Shown here in pieces: positions 1-7,881 of a stretch of DNA of 64,000 nt. A model generated the notes under the pieces. It searched no databases and was not told the origin of the DNA. It saw nothing but the letters and a program-made list of their open reading frames with translations. The position numbers and the translations under genes are program-made. Every line of letters starts with the position of its first letter. Position 1 is the first letter of the stretch. Origin of the DNA: Verrucomicrobiota bacterium (lineage in GTDB: Bacteria; Verrucomicrobiota; Verrucomicrobiia; Opitutales; Opitutaceae); the NCBI GenBank assembly GCA_026398135.1, contig JAPLTN010000004.1:1-64000 (forward strand), given 5' to 3'.

Positions 1-77
1 CCACCTTCTTTCGTGCTGAGCCCCTCGCGAGGCCCGCCTTGGTCTTGGCTGCGGTTGTTGTCACTCAGTCCGAACAT
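1..77 (-). CDS. Possible 5' end of a gene running off the left edge
   Basis: An ATG at 77-75 opens a frame that stays open to the window edge (25 codons). The peptide begins MFGLSDNNRSQDQ and is hydrophilic, with no signal peptide or membrane segment in the visible part. The family cannot be recognised. Support is limited to the open frame, a weak purine-rich stretch (AAACGAG) just before the ATG, and its position next to a long non-coding gap that could hold its promoter. It could be spurious. Confidence 0.35.
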   Translation of the reverse strand, partial: MFGLSDNNRSQDQGGPREGLSTKEG

Positions 78-117
78 CTCGTTTCATATGTTTAGTTCAC
101 GCCCATGCCGGGCACAC

Positions 118-144
118 TAGCGTTGGCCGTCCCCGGCCAATTTT
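118..144 (+). repeat. Dispersed palindromic repeat, copy A
   Basis: The copy reads TAGCGTTGGCCGTCCCCGG followed by CCAATTTT. The same sequence occurs in inverse orientation at 12665-12690 and, trimmed at its left end, at 12716-12732. The GGCC...GGCC core is self-complementary. Three copies at two intergenic sites 12.5 kb apart suggest a genome-wide REP-like family. Confidence 0.7.
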
Positions 145-162
145 AGCGATAGCCTCAACTTG

Positions 163-194
163 ATCGGGAATTGGAATAATACCAAAGTCCCGAT
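163..194. other. Inverted repeat, interrupted hairpin
   Basis: ATCGGGA (163-169) pairs with TCCCGAT (188-194), and inside it TTGG (171-174) pairs with CCAA (182-185) around an AT-rich loop. It has no T-run on either side, so it is not a standard terminator. It could be a protein-binding palindrome or part of a structured RNA. Confidence 0.45.
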
Positions 195-240
195 GAATTT
201 AGACTTTGTCACAATGTAGCAACGGTGACTGGTTCCGCCC

Positions 241-294
241 TCTAAACCGCACACCAATTATCGTTCCCCCTCAGCCTGTGCACTGGGGTTTAGA
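241..294. other. Long-range stem, candidate structured RNA
   Basis: TCTAAACC (241-248) pairs perfectly with GGTTTAGA (287-294). The next bases GCACA (249-253) pair with TGTGC (277-281), leaving a one-sided five-base bulge. That is a 13-bp interrupted stem with a 23-base apical loop in a region with no gene. The strand is unknown and no RNA family is recognised. Confidence 0.35.
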
Positions 295-435
295 CTGCGC
301 CCTTGGGCGTAATGTTCTATGTAACCCAAGTTCCTGGCTCTAAAGGGAGGTCCTAAAATAATACTGATCTCTAACTTCGGTATCAGATTCTTCAAAGTGC
401 CCTATATAAAAACTTGTGGTGCCCGCGACAGGCTT

Positions 436-471
436 AACAAAACAGAACGATGCCGTGTATCACAGCATCGT
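436..471 (-). terminator. Intrinsic terminator after the 460-720 gene
   Basis: Read on the minus strand, ACGATGCTGTG and CACGGCATCGT form an 11-bp stem (one G-T pair) with loop ATA (447-471), followed by TCTGTTTTGTT. The stop codon of the upstream small gene (462-460) lies inside the hairpin, so the gene ends in its own terminator. It probably closes the opgGH transcription unit. Confidence 0.7.
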
Positions 472-720
472 TATCTCGTAGCTCAACTGGTTGGCCGCCG
501 GATCAGCGCTCTCGGTAAAGTGAAATGCCACACTGTTCTCGCCGGCCACGATGGTTTGCAGTTCGTTCGCACCATCGCGCGCCCACGTCGCAGGATCAAA
601 AATCACCCGCAAAGCCCCGGCCTTCATCGTGTAAATAAAACTATCGGCCGCGGGTCGCATGCGCGAAGACGGATACAGCGCCGCCGGTGCCAAACGCAAG
701 GAATGCACCGCCTCGATCAC
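460..720 (-). CDS. Small hypothetical protein downstream of opgH
   Basis: An 86-residue protein with a GTG start at 720, beginning 18 bases after the opgH stop. The sequence has balanced composition and no membrane segment. The segment around residues 25-80 (SFIYTMKAGALRV, then FDPATW, then VAFHFTES) alternates polar and hydrophobic residues as a small beta-rich fold would. No family is recognised. The stop codon falls inside a good intrinsic terminator, which supports it as the last gene of the dnaX-opgG-opgH run. Its role might relate to glucan synthesis or modification, but that is only positional inference. Confidence 0.5.
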   Translation of the reverse strand: MIEAVHSLRLAPAALYPSSRMRPAADSFIYTMKAGALRVIFDPATWARDGANELQTIVAGENSVAFHFTESADPAANQLSYEITML

Positions 721-738
721 ACCGCGCGGACCAAGCTT

Positions 739-2892
739 TTAGCGATAAAGCGCGGTCTGGGGCGCGGGCGCGATGACGTTGTAAGCCCGGATCGAGGTGC
801 GCCACCAGGCGGCAAGTCGATCCGCCGGTCTCGACCAAAGCTCACGGTGAAGAATCGCCATCGAATCCGCGTCCAGCAGAAGCGCTAGTTTATCGCGCGA
901 GGCCAGCGCCGACGGCCCTTCGCCCAAAAGTTTTTCCCGCAAGGGCCCGAAACGTCCCTCCGCCACCGGGGTGAGATCACGTTCGCGCAAGAGTGCCAGA
1001 TGAACGGCATTTACGTAAGGATCGAGCACGGCCTGCATCAATCCGTAGTCGGCGGCGAGCTCCGGCAAGGGCGGGGTGTGCCGACGACAAGCCTCCAAGT
1101 TTCGCGCCAAGCGCGTCAGCTCGGGCGGCTCGGCCGACTCTTCCGGAGTCAGAAACAACTGAAGTTTTCGCACAAACTGCCCCGCCACCAACTGCCCCGT
1201 CACCAGCGAAATAGGGATCGAGCTCATCATCCCCAATAAAATCGGTGCCATCCAGGCCGCGAACGCCGGATTCACCCAAAGCGCAAACCACCCCCAACCC
1301 AGACCCACCACGGTGTGCCCGGCATGCGTAAGAATAGCCTCGCGCCATTCCGGGTCACCGTCCGCACCACGCCGCTGCGCCACCCAAGCCACCCCGCGAC
1401 CCGCCAGGGTCAAAACGATGAACTTGGAGTGAAACAACATCAGCACCGGAGCCATCAGGGTAAAAACCAGCGTCTCCGTAATCACACTGCCAATCACCCG
1501 GAACCAGCCGCCAAAACGCTGCGCCTCGCCCGGAATGCGGCGAAGGTCGATCAACGCGAGCACCTTGGGTAAGAACAACAGCCCCATCGTGGCCGCAAAC
1601 AACAGCAAGGCCTGCGACTGAAAATCAAGCCGCAGGTAGCGTGCGAAACTATCGACCGGCAACGGCGTAAGCCCCGTCGCCGCGTAGCGCCAGGCGATCA
1701 CCGACGAAACCAACAGAAACATCAGCCACAGCGGCGAGGCCAGATAAGCCAGAATCCCGAGCGCCAGATGCAGCCGATTCGCCGCATGCAGACCGCGCGC
1801 CGTCACCAGCCACGAATGCTGCAAATTCCCTTGGAGCCAGCGTCGGTCGCGCTTGGCGAAATCGATCAAATTGCCGGGGCATTCTTCGTAGCTGCCCTCC
1901 AGCCCGACCGCCAGCCACACCGACCACCCGGCCCGGCGCATCAGCGCCGCCTCCACATAATCATGACTCAAGATACGACCGCCAAAGGGCTCCACACCGG
2001 GCAGCTCGGGCAGGGAGCATTGGTCGATAAAGGGTGCCACGCGGATGATCGCGTTATGCCCCCAATAGTTGGCCTCGCCTTGTTGCCAAAAGTTCAAACC
2101 CGCCGCGAAAATCGGTCCATACAGCCGGGAGGCAAATTGCTGGAGCCGGGCGAAAACCGTCTCGCCGTTAACCAGTCGCGGCACGGTCTGAATAATACCC
2201 GCACCGGGATTGCGCTCCATCAGACGCACCAGTTTCAAGATCGCATCGCCGCTCATCACGCTGTCCGCATCCAGCACCACCATATACCGGTAACGCCGTC
2301 CCCAGCGGCGGCAAAAGTCGGCCAGATTACCCGCCTTCTTATTCAGGTTAACCCGTCGTTTCCGGTAAAAAATCCGTCCGCGCGCGCCGAGCTGGCGGGT
2401 CAAGGCCACCCAGGCCGACTCTTCCTCAATCCAGCGGTTTGGATTGGTCGTGTCGCTGAGGATAAAAAAGTCGAACGCCTCCAGCTGCCCCGTCGCCTCC
2501 AGCGAGCGGTAAATCACGCGCAAGCCTTCCATGATGCGCGAGGTGTCCTCGTTAAAAATCGGCATCACGATCGCCGTCGGCGCATCCACCGGCCGGGCCT
2601 CGTCTTCCGGAGTCAGGCTCGCCATGATGCGGTTCGGGTCGCCTTTGCCCGCCCGGCAGAAAAAGCCGATCACCGCCTGCACCGCACCAAACGCGACGAG
2701 CGAAAACAAAATCGCGAACAGGATCAGGTGGAAAATTTTCAGCCCGTCGATGGCGTCCACCCGCCAGTGCAGGTCGGCCATCAACAGCACGGCCGGACCG
2801 GTCAGGAGCAGCGTGAGGGTGGCGACCAGGATGCGTCGCTGGGTGATACGGGTGCCGTCGAGAACGGCGGGATCAAAGCGCGGTGCGCTCAT
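739..2892 (-). CDS. opgH: Glucans biosynthesis glucosyltransferase OpgH/MdoH
   Basis: An inner-membrane family 2 glycosyltransferase that makes the linear beta-glucan backbone of osmoregulated periplasmic glucans from UDP-glucose. ATG at 2892 gives 717 residues. There are two N-terminal membrane segments (about 22-40 and 52-80). The cytoplasmic GT core has an aspartate in FFILSD (about 147), DxD in VVLDAD (about 208-210), SHD (about 311) and RDRRWLQGN (about 348), the OpgH form of the QxxRW motif. A cluster of C-terminal membrane helices follows. OpgH normally works with periplasmic OpgG, which is encoded two genes upstream. An upstream TTG at 2898 would add two residues but is less likely. 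Confidence 0.95.
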   Translation of the reverse strand: MSAPRFDPAVLDGTRITQRRILVATLTLLLTGPAVLLMADLHWRVDAIDGLKIFHLILFAILFSLVAFGAVQAVIGFFCRAGKGDPNRIMASLTPEDEARPVDAPTAIVMPIFNEDTSRIMEGLRVIYRSLEATGQLEAFDFFILSDTTNPNRWIEEESAWVALTRQLGARGRIFYRKRRVNLNKKAGNLADFCRRWGRRYRYMVVLDADSVMSGDAILKLVRLMERNPGAGIIQTVPRLVNGETVFARLQQFASRLYGPIFAAGLNFWQQGEANYWGHNAIIRVAPFIDQCSLPELPGVEPFGGRILSHDYVEAALMRRAGWSVWLAVGLEGSYEECPGNLIDFAKRDRRWLQGNLQHSWLVTARGLHAANRLHLALGILAYLASPLWLMFLLVSSVIAWRYAATGLTPLPVDSFARYLRLDFQSQALLLFAATMGLLFLPKVLALIDLRRIPGEAQRFGGWFRVIGSVITETLVFTLMAPVLMLFHSKFIVLTLAGRGVAWVAQRRGADGDPEWREAILTHAGHTVVGLGWGWFALWVNPAFAAWMAPILLGMMSSIPISLVTGQLVAGQFVRKLQLFLTPEESAEPPELTRLARNLEACRRHTPPLPELAADYGLMQAVLDPYVNAVHLALLRERDLTPVAEGRFGPLREKLLGEGPSALASRDKLALLLDADSMAILHRELWSRPADRLAAWWRTSIRAYNVIAPAPQTALYR

Positions 2893-2937
2893 GGGCAATT
2901 GAAAGGGTTGATAAAGACTTGAGAAAACTCGGCGTCA

Positions 2938-3546
2938 TCAGTGCGTGACCCGCCAGATCAACGCGAGCAGGCCGAGAAACAGGATCCAGCCCATCACCGC
3001 GCGCAAAACCGGCCAGCGCGCGAAGGTTTTCCAGGCCTCGTCGGCCACATTCGCGATCGGTCCAAAATCCAGGGGACGCGGCACCATGCGGGTGAGTTCC
3101 ATCTCCGGCCCGGCCTCGATGTAGGCGGCGCGCATCGCTTCGATCAGTTCCGGCGGCGGGGGCGTCTCGGCCAGGAAGTGCTGGGGCCAGCGCGCCGGCA
3201 CGTCCGCCATCACCAGTGCGATGCGACCGCGGGTGCCGAGTCGCTCATCCTCGGGGTCGGCCGCATCGCCCAAGACCATTTGAAACCAAGCCGTGGTGCG
3301 GCGCTCCGCCTCGTGCATCGCGCGAGCCACCGGATCCAGGCTGTCGCCCGCTCCGGTATGCGCCTGGGCGGTGCGGACCGCCGCGCGCACGATCTCCATC
3401 GCGAGCCGGTTCAACACCAGCCGGCTTTCGATTTGGTGCGCGCGCAAGTAACTCTCGACCCGCAGAAAGGCTTCGTCCCAGGCAGGACCAATGGGGTCGT
3501 CAAGCACAGGGGGATTCATCGTCGGGGAAACTCCGGCGTCACTCAT
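2938..3546 (-). CDS. Unknown C-terminally membrane-anchored protein between opgG and opgH
   Basis: A 202-residue protein starting at the ATG of an ATGA overlap with the opgG stop (3543-3546). The body is soluble and mostly helical (for example RLAMEIVRAAVRTAQAH and ARAMHEAERRTTAWF). A single hydrophobic segment near the C-terminus (VMGWILFLGLLALIW) suggests a tail-anchored membrane protein facing the cytoplasm. It lies 45 bases before opgH, so it is very probably translated and transcribed with the glucan genes. No domain is recognised. Possible roles are assembly or regulation of OpgH, by context only. Confidence 0.8.
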   Translation of the reverse strand: MSDAGVSPTMNPPVLDDPIGPAWDEAFLRVESYLRAHQIESRLVLNRLAMEIVRAAVRTAQAHTGAGDSLDPVARAMHEAERRTTAWFQMVLGDAADPEDERLGTRGRIALVMADVPARWPQHFLAETPPPPELIEAMRAAYIEAGPEMELTRMVPRPLDFGPIANVADEAWKTFARWPVLRAVMGWILFLGLLALIWRVTH

Positions 3547-5183
3547 GGCAGCCAAGTGTAAACCCAGGTTTCCGAAACCGGCTCATAACCATCGCGCAAG
3601 CGCACGCGCAATTCCACCGGCTTGGGTTTTTCTCCGGGCTGGGGCGGATTCTCCCCCTCGATCTGCAAGGCCACACGCCAGCCATCGATGCCCGGGTGGG
3701 GGATCATGGTCTGGTGACGCAATTTAGCGCCCGACCCCAGATCGATCTGCGGAGCCAGGTTCGCCGGATTGCGCTGCCCGAGCCCGGCGCCCGCAAAGTC
3801 GATCCAGAAGAGCTGCCCCCAGCCGTGATCCGGCAAATGCCCGATCCGGGTGGACTGCACGCGTGCCAGATTGTCGTCGCCCGGCTGGGCCAGCGACCAC
3901 GTCATGCGATAGGCCAGATCGAAAGGTTTGCCCACTTCGGGCTTTTTATCCGGCACCCAGTAGGCAACCACGTTGTCCCCGTACTCGTTTACGGTGGGCA
4001 GCTCGACCAGGCGCACCTGGCCACCACCCCAGTCGCCCACCGGCTCGATCCAGCAGCTGGGGCGCTCGTGGTAACGGGCTTCAAAATCTTCGTAGGCCGA
4101 GATGGCGCGCTCACGTTGGATAAGTCCGAAACGAATCGGTTTCACCGCGCGCAAATCCGTATTCAAAATGTAACGCGGATTCTGCAGGGGACGCCAGATG
4201 TGCGCGCCGTCGGCGGTATGTAATAAGAGCCCGTCCGAATCATGCACCTGCGGGCGCACGTCGCCGCCGGGACGATCCGAGTTTTTCCCAAACCAAAACA
4301 TGCTGGTCAGCGGAGCCATGCCCGGCAGGGCGATGTTGTCGCGAGCATAAAGCCGGGCGCGCACATTAATCACGGTCGGATGACCGGGCTTGATGACAAA
4401 CTCGTAGGCTCCGGCGATGCGTTTGCTATCAAGCAGGGCATACACCGTGATTTCGGTCGCGCCCGGCCGGGGTTTGCCGATCCAGAAGTCCGTGAACACC
4501 GGGAACTCTTCCGTGACTCCGGGCACGCCGGAATCGACCGCCAGGCCGCGCGAGGACAGGCCGTATATCTGGCCCGCCCCGAGCGCCCGGAAATACGAGG
4601 CGCCATGGAAAACCGCCACCTCATCGAAGGTATCCGGCCGGTTCATCGGGTAGTGCAACCGGAAGCCGGAGTAACCCAAGGAGGAGCGCAAGGACCCCAT
4701 GTTGCCCAGTTTGCCGTAGTCAAAAAAGTCCCGGATAAACGGGATCGTCTGCACATGGGTGGAGCTGAACTCGCGAATCTGCACCTCCTCGCGCACCGCC
4801 GCCGTGCGGTGAAAAAGGTGCAACTGAAACGGCAGCGCCTCGTTGCGCCAGAGCGCCTGGTCCGGCCGGAAACGGATGTCGCGGATCTCGTCATAGTTCA
4901 GCTCGGCCAGACGCTTGGGCAGTTCGCGATCCGGCTCTTTATATGGCGCGGCGGCACGTTCCGCGGCCAGGCCGCCTACATAGTCATAGGTCACTTCCAG
5001 CCGCTCGATCGCGGCGGATAGCGTGCCCGCCGGCATCGCCAGCCAGGCGGCGCTCCAGCCAAGAACGGCGACGAGAAGGGTTTTCGAGGATGAGGTTTTC
5101 ACGTAAAAACGAATAAGCGGCGTAGAAAGCACCCGGACCCCGCGCAATGCAAACGCAGAGCGCGCTCCGCCCGTTACCTTCAT
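3543..5183 (-). CDS. opgG: Periplasmic glucans biosynthesis protein OpgG/MdoG
   Basis: A periplasmic protein needed for osmoregulated periplasmic glucan synthesis alongside OpgH. The sequence follows the OpgG family throughout: FHGASYFRALGAGQIYGLSS, GLAVDSGVPG, FWIGKPRPGATEITVYALLDS, APLTSMFWFG and VAYWVPDKKPEVGK are typical blocks. The ATG at 5183 overlaps the preceding stop as ATGA and gives 546 residues. However, the signal peptide (about residues 28-58, TLLVAVLGWSAAWLAMPAG) would be N-terminal if the GTG at 5102 were used, so 5102 (519 residues) is an equally plausible start. It is encoded directly after the dnaX tau-tail frame and before the unknown protein and opgH. Confidence 0.93.
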   Translation of the reverse strand: MKVTGGARSAFALRGVRVLSTPLIRFYVKTSSSKTLLVAVLGWSAAWLAMPAGTLSAAIERLEVTYDYVGGLAAERAAAPYKEPDRELPKRLAELNYDEIRDIRFRPDQALWRNEALPFQLHLFHRTAAVREEVQIREFSSTHVQTIPFIRDFFDYGKLGNMGSLRSSLGYSGFRLHYPMNRPDTFDEVAVFHGASYFRALGAGQIYGLSSRGLAVDSGVPGVTEEFPVFTDFWIGKPRPGATEITVYALLDSKRIAGAYEFVIKPGHPTVINVRARLYARDNIALPGMAPLTSMFWFGKNSDRPGGDVRPQVHDSDGLLLHTADGAHIWRPLQNPRYILNTDLRAVKPIRFGLIQRERAISAYEDFEARYHERPSCWIEPVGDWGGGQVRLVELPTVNEYGDNVVAYWVPDKKPEVGKPFDLAYRMTWSLAQPGDDNLARVQSTRIGHLPDHGWGQLFWIDFAGAGLGQRNPANLAPQIDLGSGAKLRHQTMIPHPGIDGWRVALQIEGENPPQPGEKPKPVELRVRLRDGYEPVSETWVYTWLP

Positions 5184-5695
5184 GGCGCGGCCTTGCGGGC
5201 GGCGACCGGATCCAGCGCCTGGGACGGCACGCGTTTCACCGTCGTAAACCGCACCCGCAAAAGCTCCTCCATCGTCTCGCGCACTTCGGCGGGCACGCGC
5301 CCGAGCAACACGTCAAGCCCAGGCAAGGGCGCCCCCGGCCGCGTGGCTTCGGAATCGTTATCCTCGTCCGCGACCATCCGCCCCCGCGTCTTGCGCGGCG
5401 CTTGGGCGGCGTCGCTCGCCGCGACCTCCATGCGCATCCGCGCCTCCAATTCCTCCACCGGCGGACCGTCATCGTCGCCAGTCGCGGCCGCAACGGCGGA
5501 CGGAATGATTGCCTCCGTCCAGTCGTCCGCCGCATCACCCGCGCCTGCAACCGGGGAGGGCGCGACGGCTGGCGCGGCGGCGGAATTTCGCGGTGGAGCG
5601 ATAGCCGCCAGTGCCAGACCGCGCTTGGGTGGCGCACTCGCCACTGAAGCGGCCAGATAGGCCACCACCGCGATCTCAAGCCGGTCGATCAGGGC
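5180..5695 (-). CDS. dnaX: Tau-like C-terminal extension of DnaX in the -1 frame
   Basis: This frame is open from the A10 tract at the end of dnaX and encodes about 171 residues beginning [20 protein letters not shown]. If translated alone it would start at a GTG near 5668 (162 residues). A -1 shift, or one extra A in the transcript, at the tract fuses it to the ATPase part to make a roughly 555-residue tau-like subunit. The layout fits tau: an Ala/Pro-rich linker, an acidic middle, then a compact end ([20 protein letters not shown], then [11 protein letters not shown]). In known tau proteins the C-terminal domains bind DnaB and the polymerase alpha subunit; here that role is inferred. It ends in an ATGA overlap with opgG. 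Alternatively it is one ordinary gene with a homopolymer length error in the sequence. Confidence 0.7.
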   Translation of the reverse strand, partial: ALIDRLEIAVVAYLAASVASAPPKRGLALAAIAPPRNSAAAPAVAPSPVAGAGDAADDWTEAIIPSAVAAATGDDDGPPVEELEARMRMEVAASDAAQAPRKTRGRMVADEDNDSEATRPGAPLPGLDVLLGRVPAEVRETMEELLRVRFTTVKRVPSQALDPVAARKAAP

Positions 5696-6846
5696 TTTTT
5701 TTTTTGGTCCGCCGCGCCATCGGCGGGCAGTTCGGCGGACAACGCGGCCAACTCCTTCAACAACGAGTCAATAGCCCGCGAACGCGAGGCATCGACCGCT
5801 TTGAGCAAGGTCACTTCCAAATTGATTTTATCCGACAGGCCCAGCTTCACGCTGTCCTCCCCTTGGCGCAGCACATCCAGCATGCGCGTGATTTGTTCGG
5901 TGGTGAGCGGCACCCCGCCCAGCGCGCCCGACCGCCCGCCTTGTGCAATGGCGTGCAACAAACTCTCCCTCACATGCGCCTGTAAATCCGCCAGCAACCG
6001 CGCCAGATCGCGCCCGGCCGCGTCGCACTCGTCCACCAACCGGATAATCTCGGCGTGGTCCCCTGCCGCGAGCGCGGCGGCCAGCGCGGCCAGCTTGTCG
6101 GCCGAGACTAATCCATAAACATCCAGCACGTCGGCCTCGTCGATCTTGAGCCCGCAAAACGAAATCATCTGGTCGAAAATCGACTGCGCGTCGCGCATAC
6201 CGCCGTCCGCCATGCGCGCCACGCACGAAAGCGCGGCCTCGGTAACCTCGATTTTCTCCGCCACCGCGATTTTTTTCAGCCGTTCGATGATCAGCGGCGC
6301 GGGGATCGGCTTGAGGTCGAAGCGCTGGCAACGCGAGACGATGGTCGGCAAAACTTTTTGCGGATCCGTGGTCGCAAACACGAATTTCACATGCGGCGGC
6401 GGCTCCTCCAGCGTTTTCAGCAGAGCGTTAAACGCCGCCGCCGAAAGCATGTGCACCTCGTCGATGATGTAGATTTTGAACTTACCCTGCGCCGGGGTGT
6501 ACTGGACCGTTTCGCGCAGATCACGGACTTGGTCCACGCCGTTGTTCGAAGCACCGTCGATCTCGATCACATCAAGATGGCTGCCTGCCGCGATGGAAAG
6601 ACACGCCGGGTCGGCCGGGTCGAAATCCGCCTTGGGCCCGTCGGTGCAATTCAAAGCCTTGGCAAAAATACGCGCGGTCGAGGTCTTGCCCGTGCCGCGC
6701 GGCCCGACGAACAGGTAGGCGTGCGCGATGCGCTGCCGGGCGATGGCGTTGCGCAGCGTGCGCACGACGTGATCCTGCCCGACGACATCGTCGAAAGTCT
6801 GGGGGCGCCACTTGCGGGCGATAACTTGGTAGGCGGCTTGCGACAC
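5689..6846 (-). CDS. dnaX: DNA polymerase III subunit gamma (short DnaX form)
   Basis: An AAA+ clamp-loader ATPase of the replisome. GTG at 6846 ([16 protein letters not shown]) gives 385 residues. An in-frame start at 6933 is rejected because it would run into the SRP RNA. Walker A is GPRGTGKTS (about residue 44), the DExx box is IIDEVHMLS, and [11 protein letters not shown] matches sensor 2. The zinc module is degenerate: family members have four cysteines (C, then PCGxCxxC), but only NC and PAC remain here. In frame, the gene stops seven codons after the GAC preceding the A10 tract (CAA AAA AAA AAG CCC TGA). SRP RNA lies directly upstream, a common bacterial arrangement. Confidence 0.95.
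   Translation of the reverse strand: MSQAAYQVIARKWRPQTFDDVVGQDHVVRTLRNAIARQRIAHAYLFVGPRGTGKTSTARIFAKALNCTDGPKADFDPADPACLSIAAGSHLDVIEIDGASNNGVDQVRDLRETVQYTPAQGKFKIYIIDEVHMLSAAAFNALLKTLEEPPPHVKFVFATTDPQKVLPTIVSRCQRFDLKPIPAPLIIERLKKIAVAEKIEVTEAALSCVARMADGGMRDAQSIFDQMISFCGLKIDEADVLDVYGLVSADKLAALAAALAAGDHAEIIRLVDECDAAGRDLARLLADLQAHVRESLLHAIAQGGRSGALGGVPLTTEQITRMLDVLRQGEDSVKLGLSDKINLEVTLLKAVDASRSRAIDSLLKELAALSAELPADGAADQKKKP
5696..5705 (-). promoter_or_regulatory. A10 slippery tract, probable programmed frameshift or transcript slippage site
   Basis: Ten consecutive A on the minus strand end in G, so the tract contains A AAA AAG, the heptamer used for -1 frameshifting in E. coli dnaX. The 0 frame stops within two codons after the tract, while the -1 frame is open for 171 codons. 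No clear upstream Shine-Dalgarno stimulator and only weak downstream pairing are visible, which fits transcript slippage (as in Thermus dnaX) at least as well as ribosomal shifting. Confidence 0.65.
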
Positions 6847-6918
6847 AGGAAAGACCCAGCAAAGCACGCGTCCCGGAGCGAAGCGCAAACCCGAAAACAC
6901 TTCGGGTAAAAGTAAAGT

Positions 6919-7014
6919 GGCCAGGCCTTCCACGGCACTGAGAGAACGTCGTCACCGTTGCTGCCTTCCGGCCCTGGCGGAGTTCACGCGCCTGCCCATG
7001 CATGGCGCCTGGCC
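6919..7014 (-). ncRNA. ffs: Signal recognition particle RNA, small bacterial (4.5S) type
   Basis: The RNA component of the signal recognition particle, partner of Ffh. The conserved apical motif CAGGGCCGGAAGGCAGCAAC is present on the minus strand (about 6956-6975), with the SRP tetraloop GGAA and asymmetric loop sequence. The ends pair perfectly: GGCCAGGC at the 5' end (7014-7007) with GCCTGGCC at the 3' end (6926-6919), giving about 96 nt. It lies 72 bases before the dnaX GTG, a gene order also seen in other bacteria. Confidence 0.9.
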
Positions 7015-7045
7015 GCCCGCACCGTGCGCAGCCCTGCGAAGCGGA

Positions 7046-7537
7046 TCAATGAGAATCTTTTTCCGGGCGCGGCGGAGGCGGCGCATCCGCACGGGACGGG
7101 CGGTCCGCACCCTCGCGACGCTCGCCTTCGCCACCGCGGCGCTGGCGCTCTTCCATGTAGGTCTTCATGCGCTGGCGCTGCGCCGCCTTCAGCTCCGCGA
7201 AGCGCTCGCGCTGCACGGGCGTCAAATGCTCGGCGATCAACCCATCCATCGCCTCGAAAACGACGGATGTTTGCTGCATGCTCTCCTTGCGCAGCCGGCG
7301 CAAATCATCCCCCGCCTTCTGCACGATTGGCTCGATCGTAGCCCGCTGTTCGGCTGTCAATTTCAGCTCGGTGCCGAGTCGGCGCAGCGTGCGCGAAGCA
7401 AATCCTTCCTCATTCGGGCCACCGCGACCCGACGGTGGCGCCATATGCATAACGCGTCGCACGCAGACCCCGCCCGCCACGGCTCCGCAGAGAAAAATGC
7501 CGGTAAAAACCAGGGTTATCTTCAACGTGCGGTTCAT
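7046..7537 (-). CDS. Spy/CpxP-like periplasmic protein (heavy-metal sensor type)
   Basis: A 163-residue protein with an N-terminal membrane or signal segment (residues 6-25, ITLVFTGIFLCGAVAGGV), followed by a charged helical domain with two LTxxQ-type motifs: LKLTAEQRATIEP (about 58) and HLTPVQRERFAEL (about 104). This pattern is typical of Spy, CpxP and CnrX-like periplasmic chaperone/sensor proteins. The C-terminus is a charged, Pro/Arg-rich tail. Its ATG overlaps the previous stop (ATGA at 7534-7537), making it the third gene of a sigma factor cassette. Such proteins bind misfolded proteins or metals and hold the sigma system off; that role is inferred. Confidence 0.75.
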   Translation of the reverse strand: MNRTLKITLVFTGIFLCGAVAGGVCVRRVMHMAPPSGRGGPNEEGFASRTLRRLGTELKLTAEQRATIEPIVQKAGDDLRRLRKESMQQTSVVFEAMDGLIAEHLTPVQRERFAELKAAQRQRMKTYMEERQRRGGEGERREGADRPSRADAPPPPRPEKDSH

Positions 7538-7881
7538 GATTGCACCGCCTCCAGCATAGTCCCGATCGGATCAAAATAGGCTTCGGATACCAGCGTGGCT
7601 TCATTTGCCGAGCCGACCTCTATTTTAACGGGACGACCGGCCCACACCGCCAAAGTCAACGCACAGACTCCGGCAAGCCCCAAGGCACGGGCGGCGAGCC
7701 GCTCAAAGAGCGCACCACCCAGGATGCCGCCGCCACCGCCCAGCTCCGCGTGGGCCACGATCCGCGTGGCAAAGCCAGGCGGCATAAGCTCGGCGGACAT
7801 CTCTGCCGCTGCTACCGCGCCCGGGGCGCGCCGCGCCGCCGCCGTCAAACGGGTCCATGGGGTTGTAGGGGTGTTTTTCAT
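7534..7881 (-). CDS. Small single-span membrane protein, possible anti-sigma factor
   Basis: A 115-residue protein starting MKNTPTTPWTRL at 7881, the ATG of an ATGA overlap with the sigma factor stop. A cytoplasmic N-terminal half (to about residue 58) is followed by one hydrophobic span (ALGLAGVCALTLAVWAG, about 62-80) and a short C-terminal part. No zinc-binding HxxxCxxC of ZAS anti-sigma factors is present. Size, topology and coupling to an ECF sigma gene fit a CnrY-like regulator. No sequence family is recognised with confidence. Confidence 0.7.
   Translation of the reverse strand: MKNTPTTPWTRLTAAARRAPGAVAAAEMSAELMPPGFATRIVAHAELGGGGGILGGALFERLAARALGLAGVCALTLAVWAGRPVKIEVGSANEATLVSEAYFDPIGTMLEAVQS

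Larger units (their letters stand above)
78..459. other. Non-coding, structured gap
   Basis: No convincing gene was found in this stretch, which is visibly less GC-rich than its surroundings. It holds one copy of a GGCCGTCCCCGGCC repeat (118-144), two strong inverted repeats (163-194 and 241-294) and the terminator of the small gene that starts at 720. No tRNA T-loop signature or rRNA-like sequence was seen. The hairpins raise the possibility of an unrecognised structured RNA, but there is no family match to name. Confidence 0.5.

Noticed and set aside
6847-6933. N-terminal extension of dnaX
   Set aside because: It would overlap the 3' end of the SRP RNA, and the added residues are not DnaX-like.
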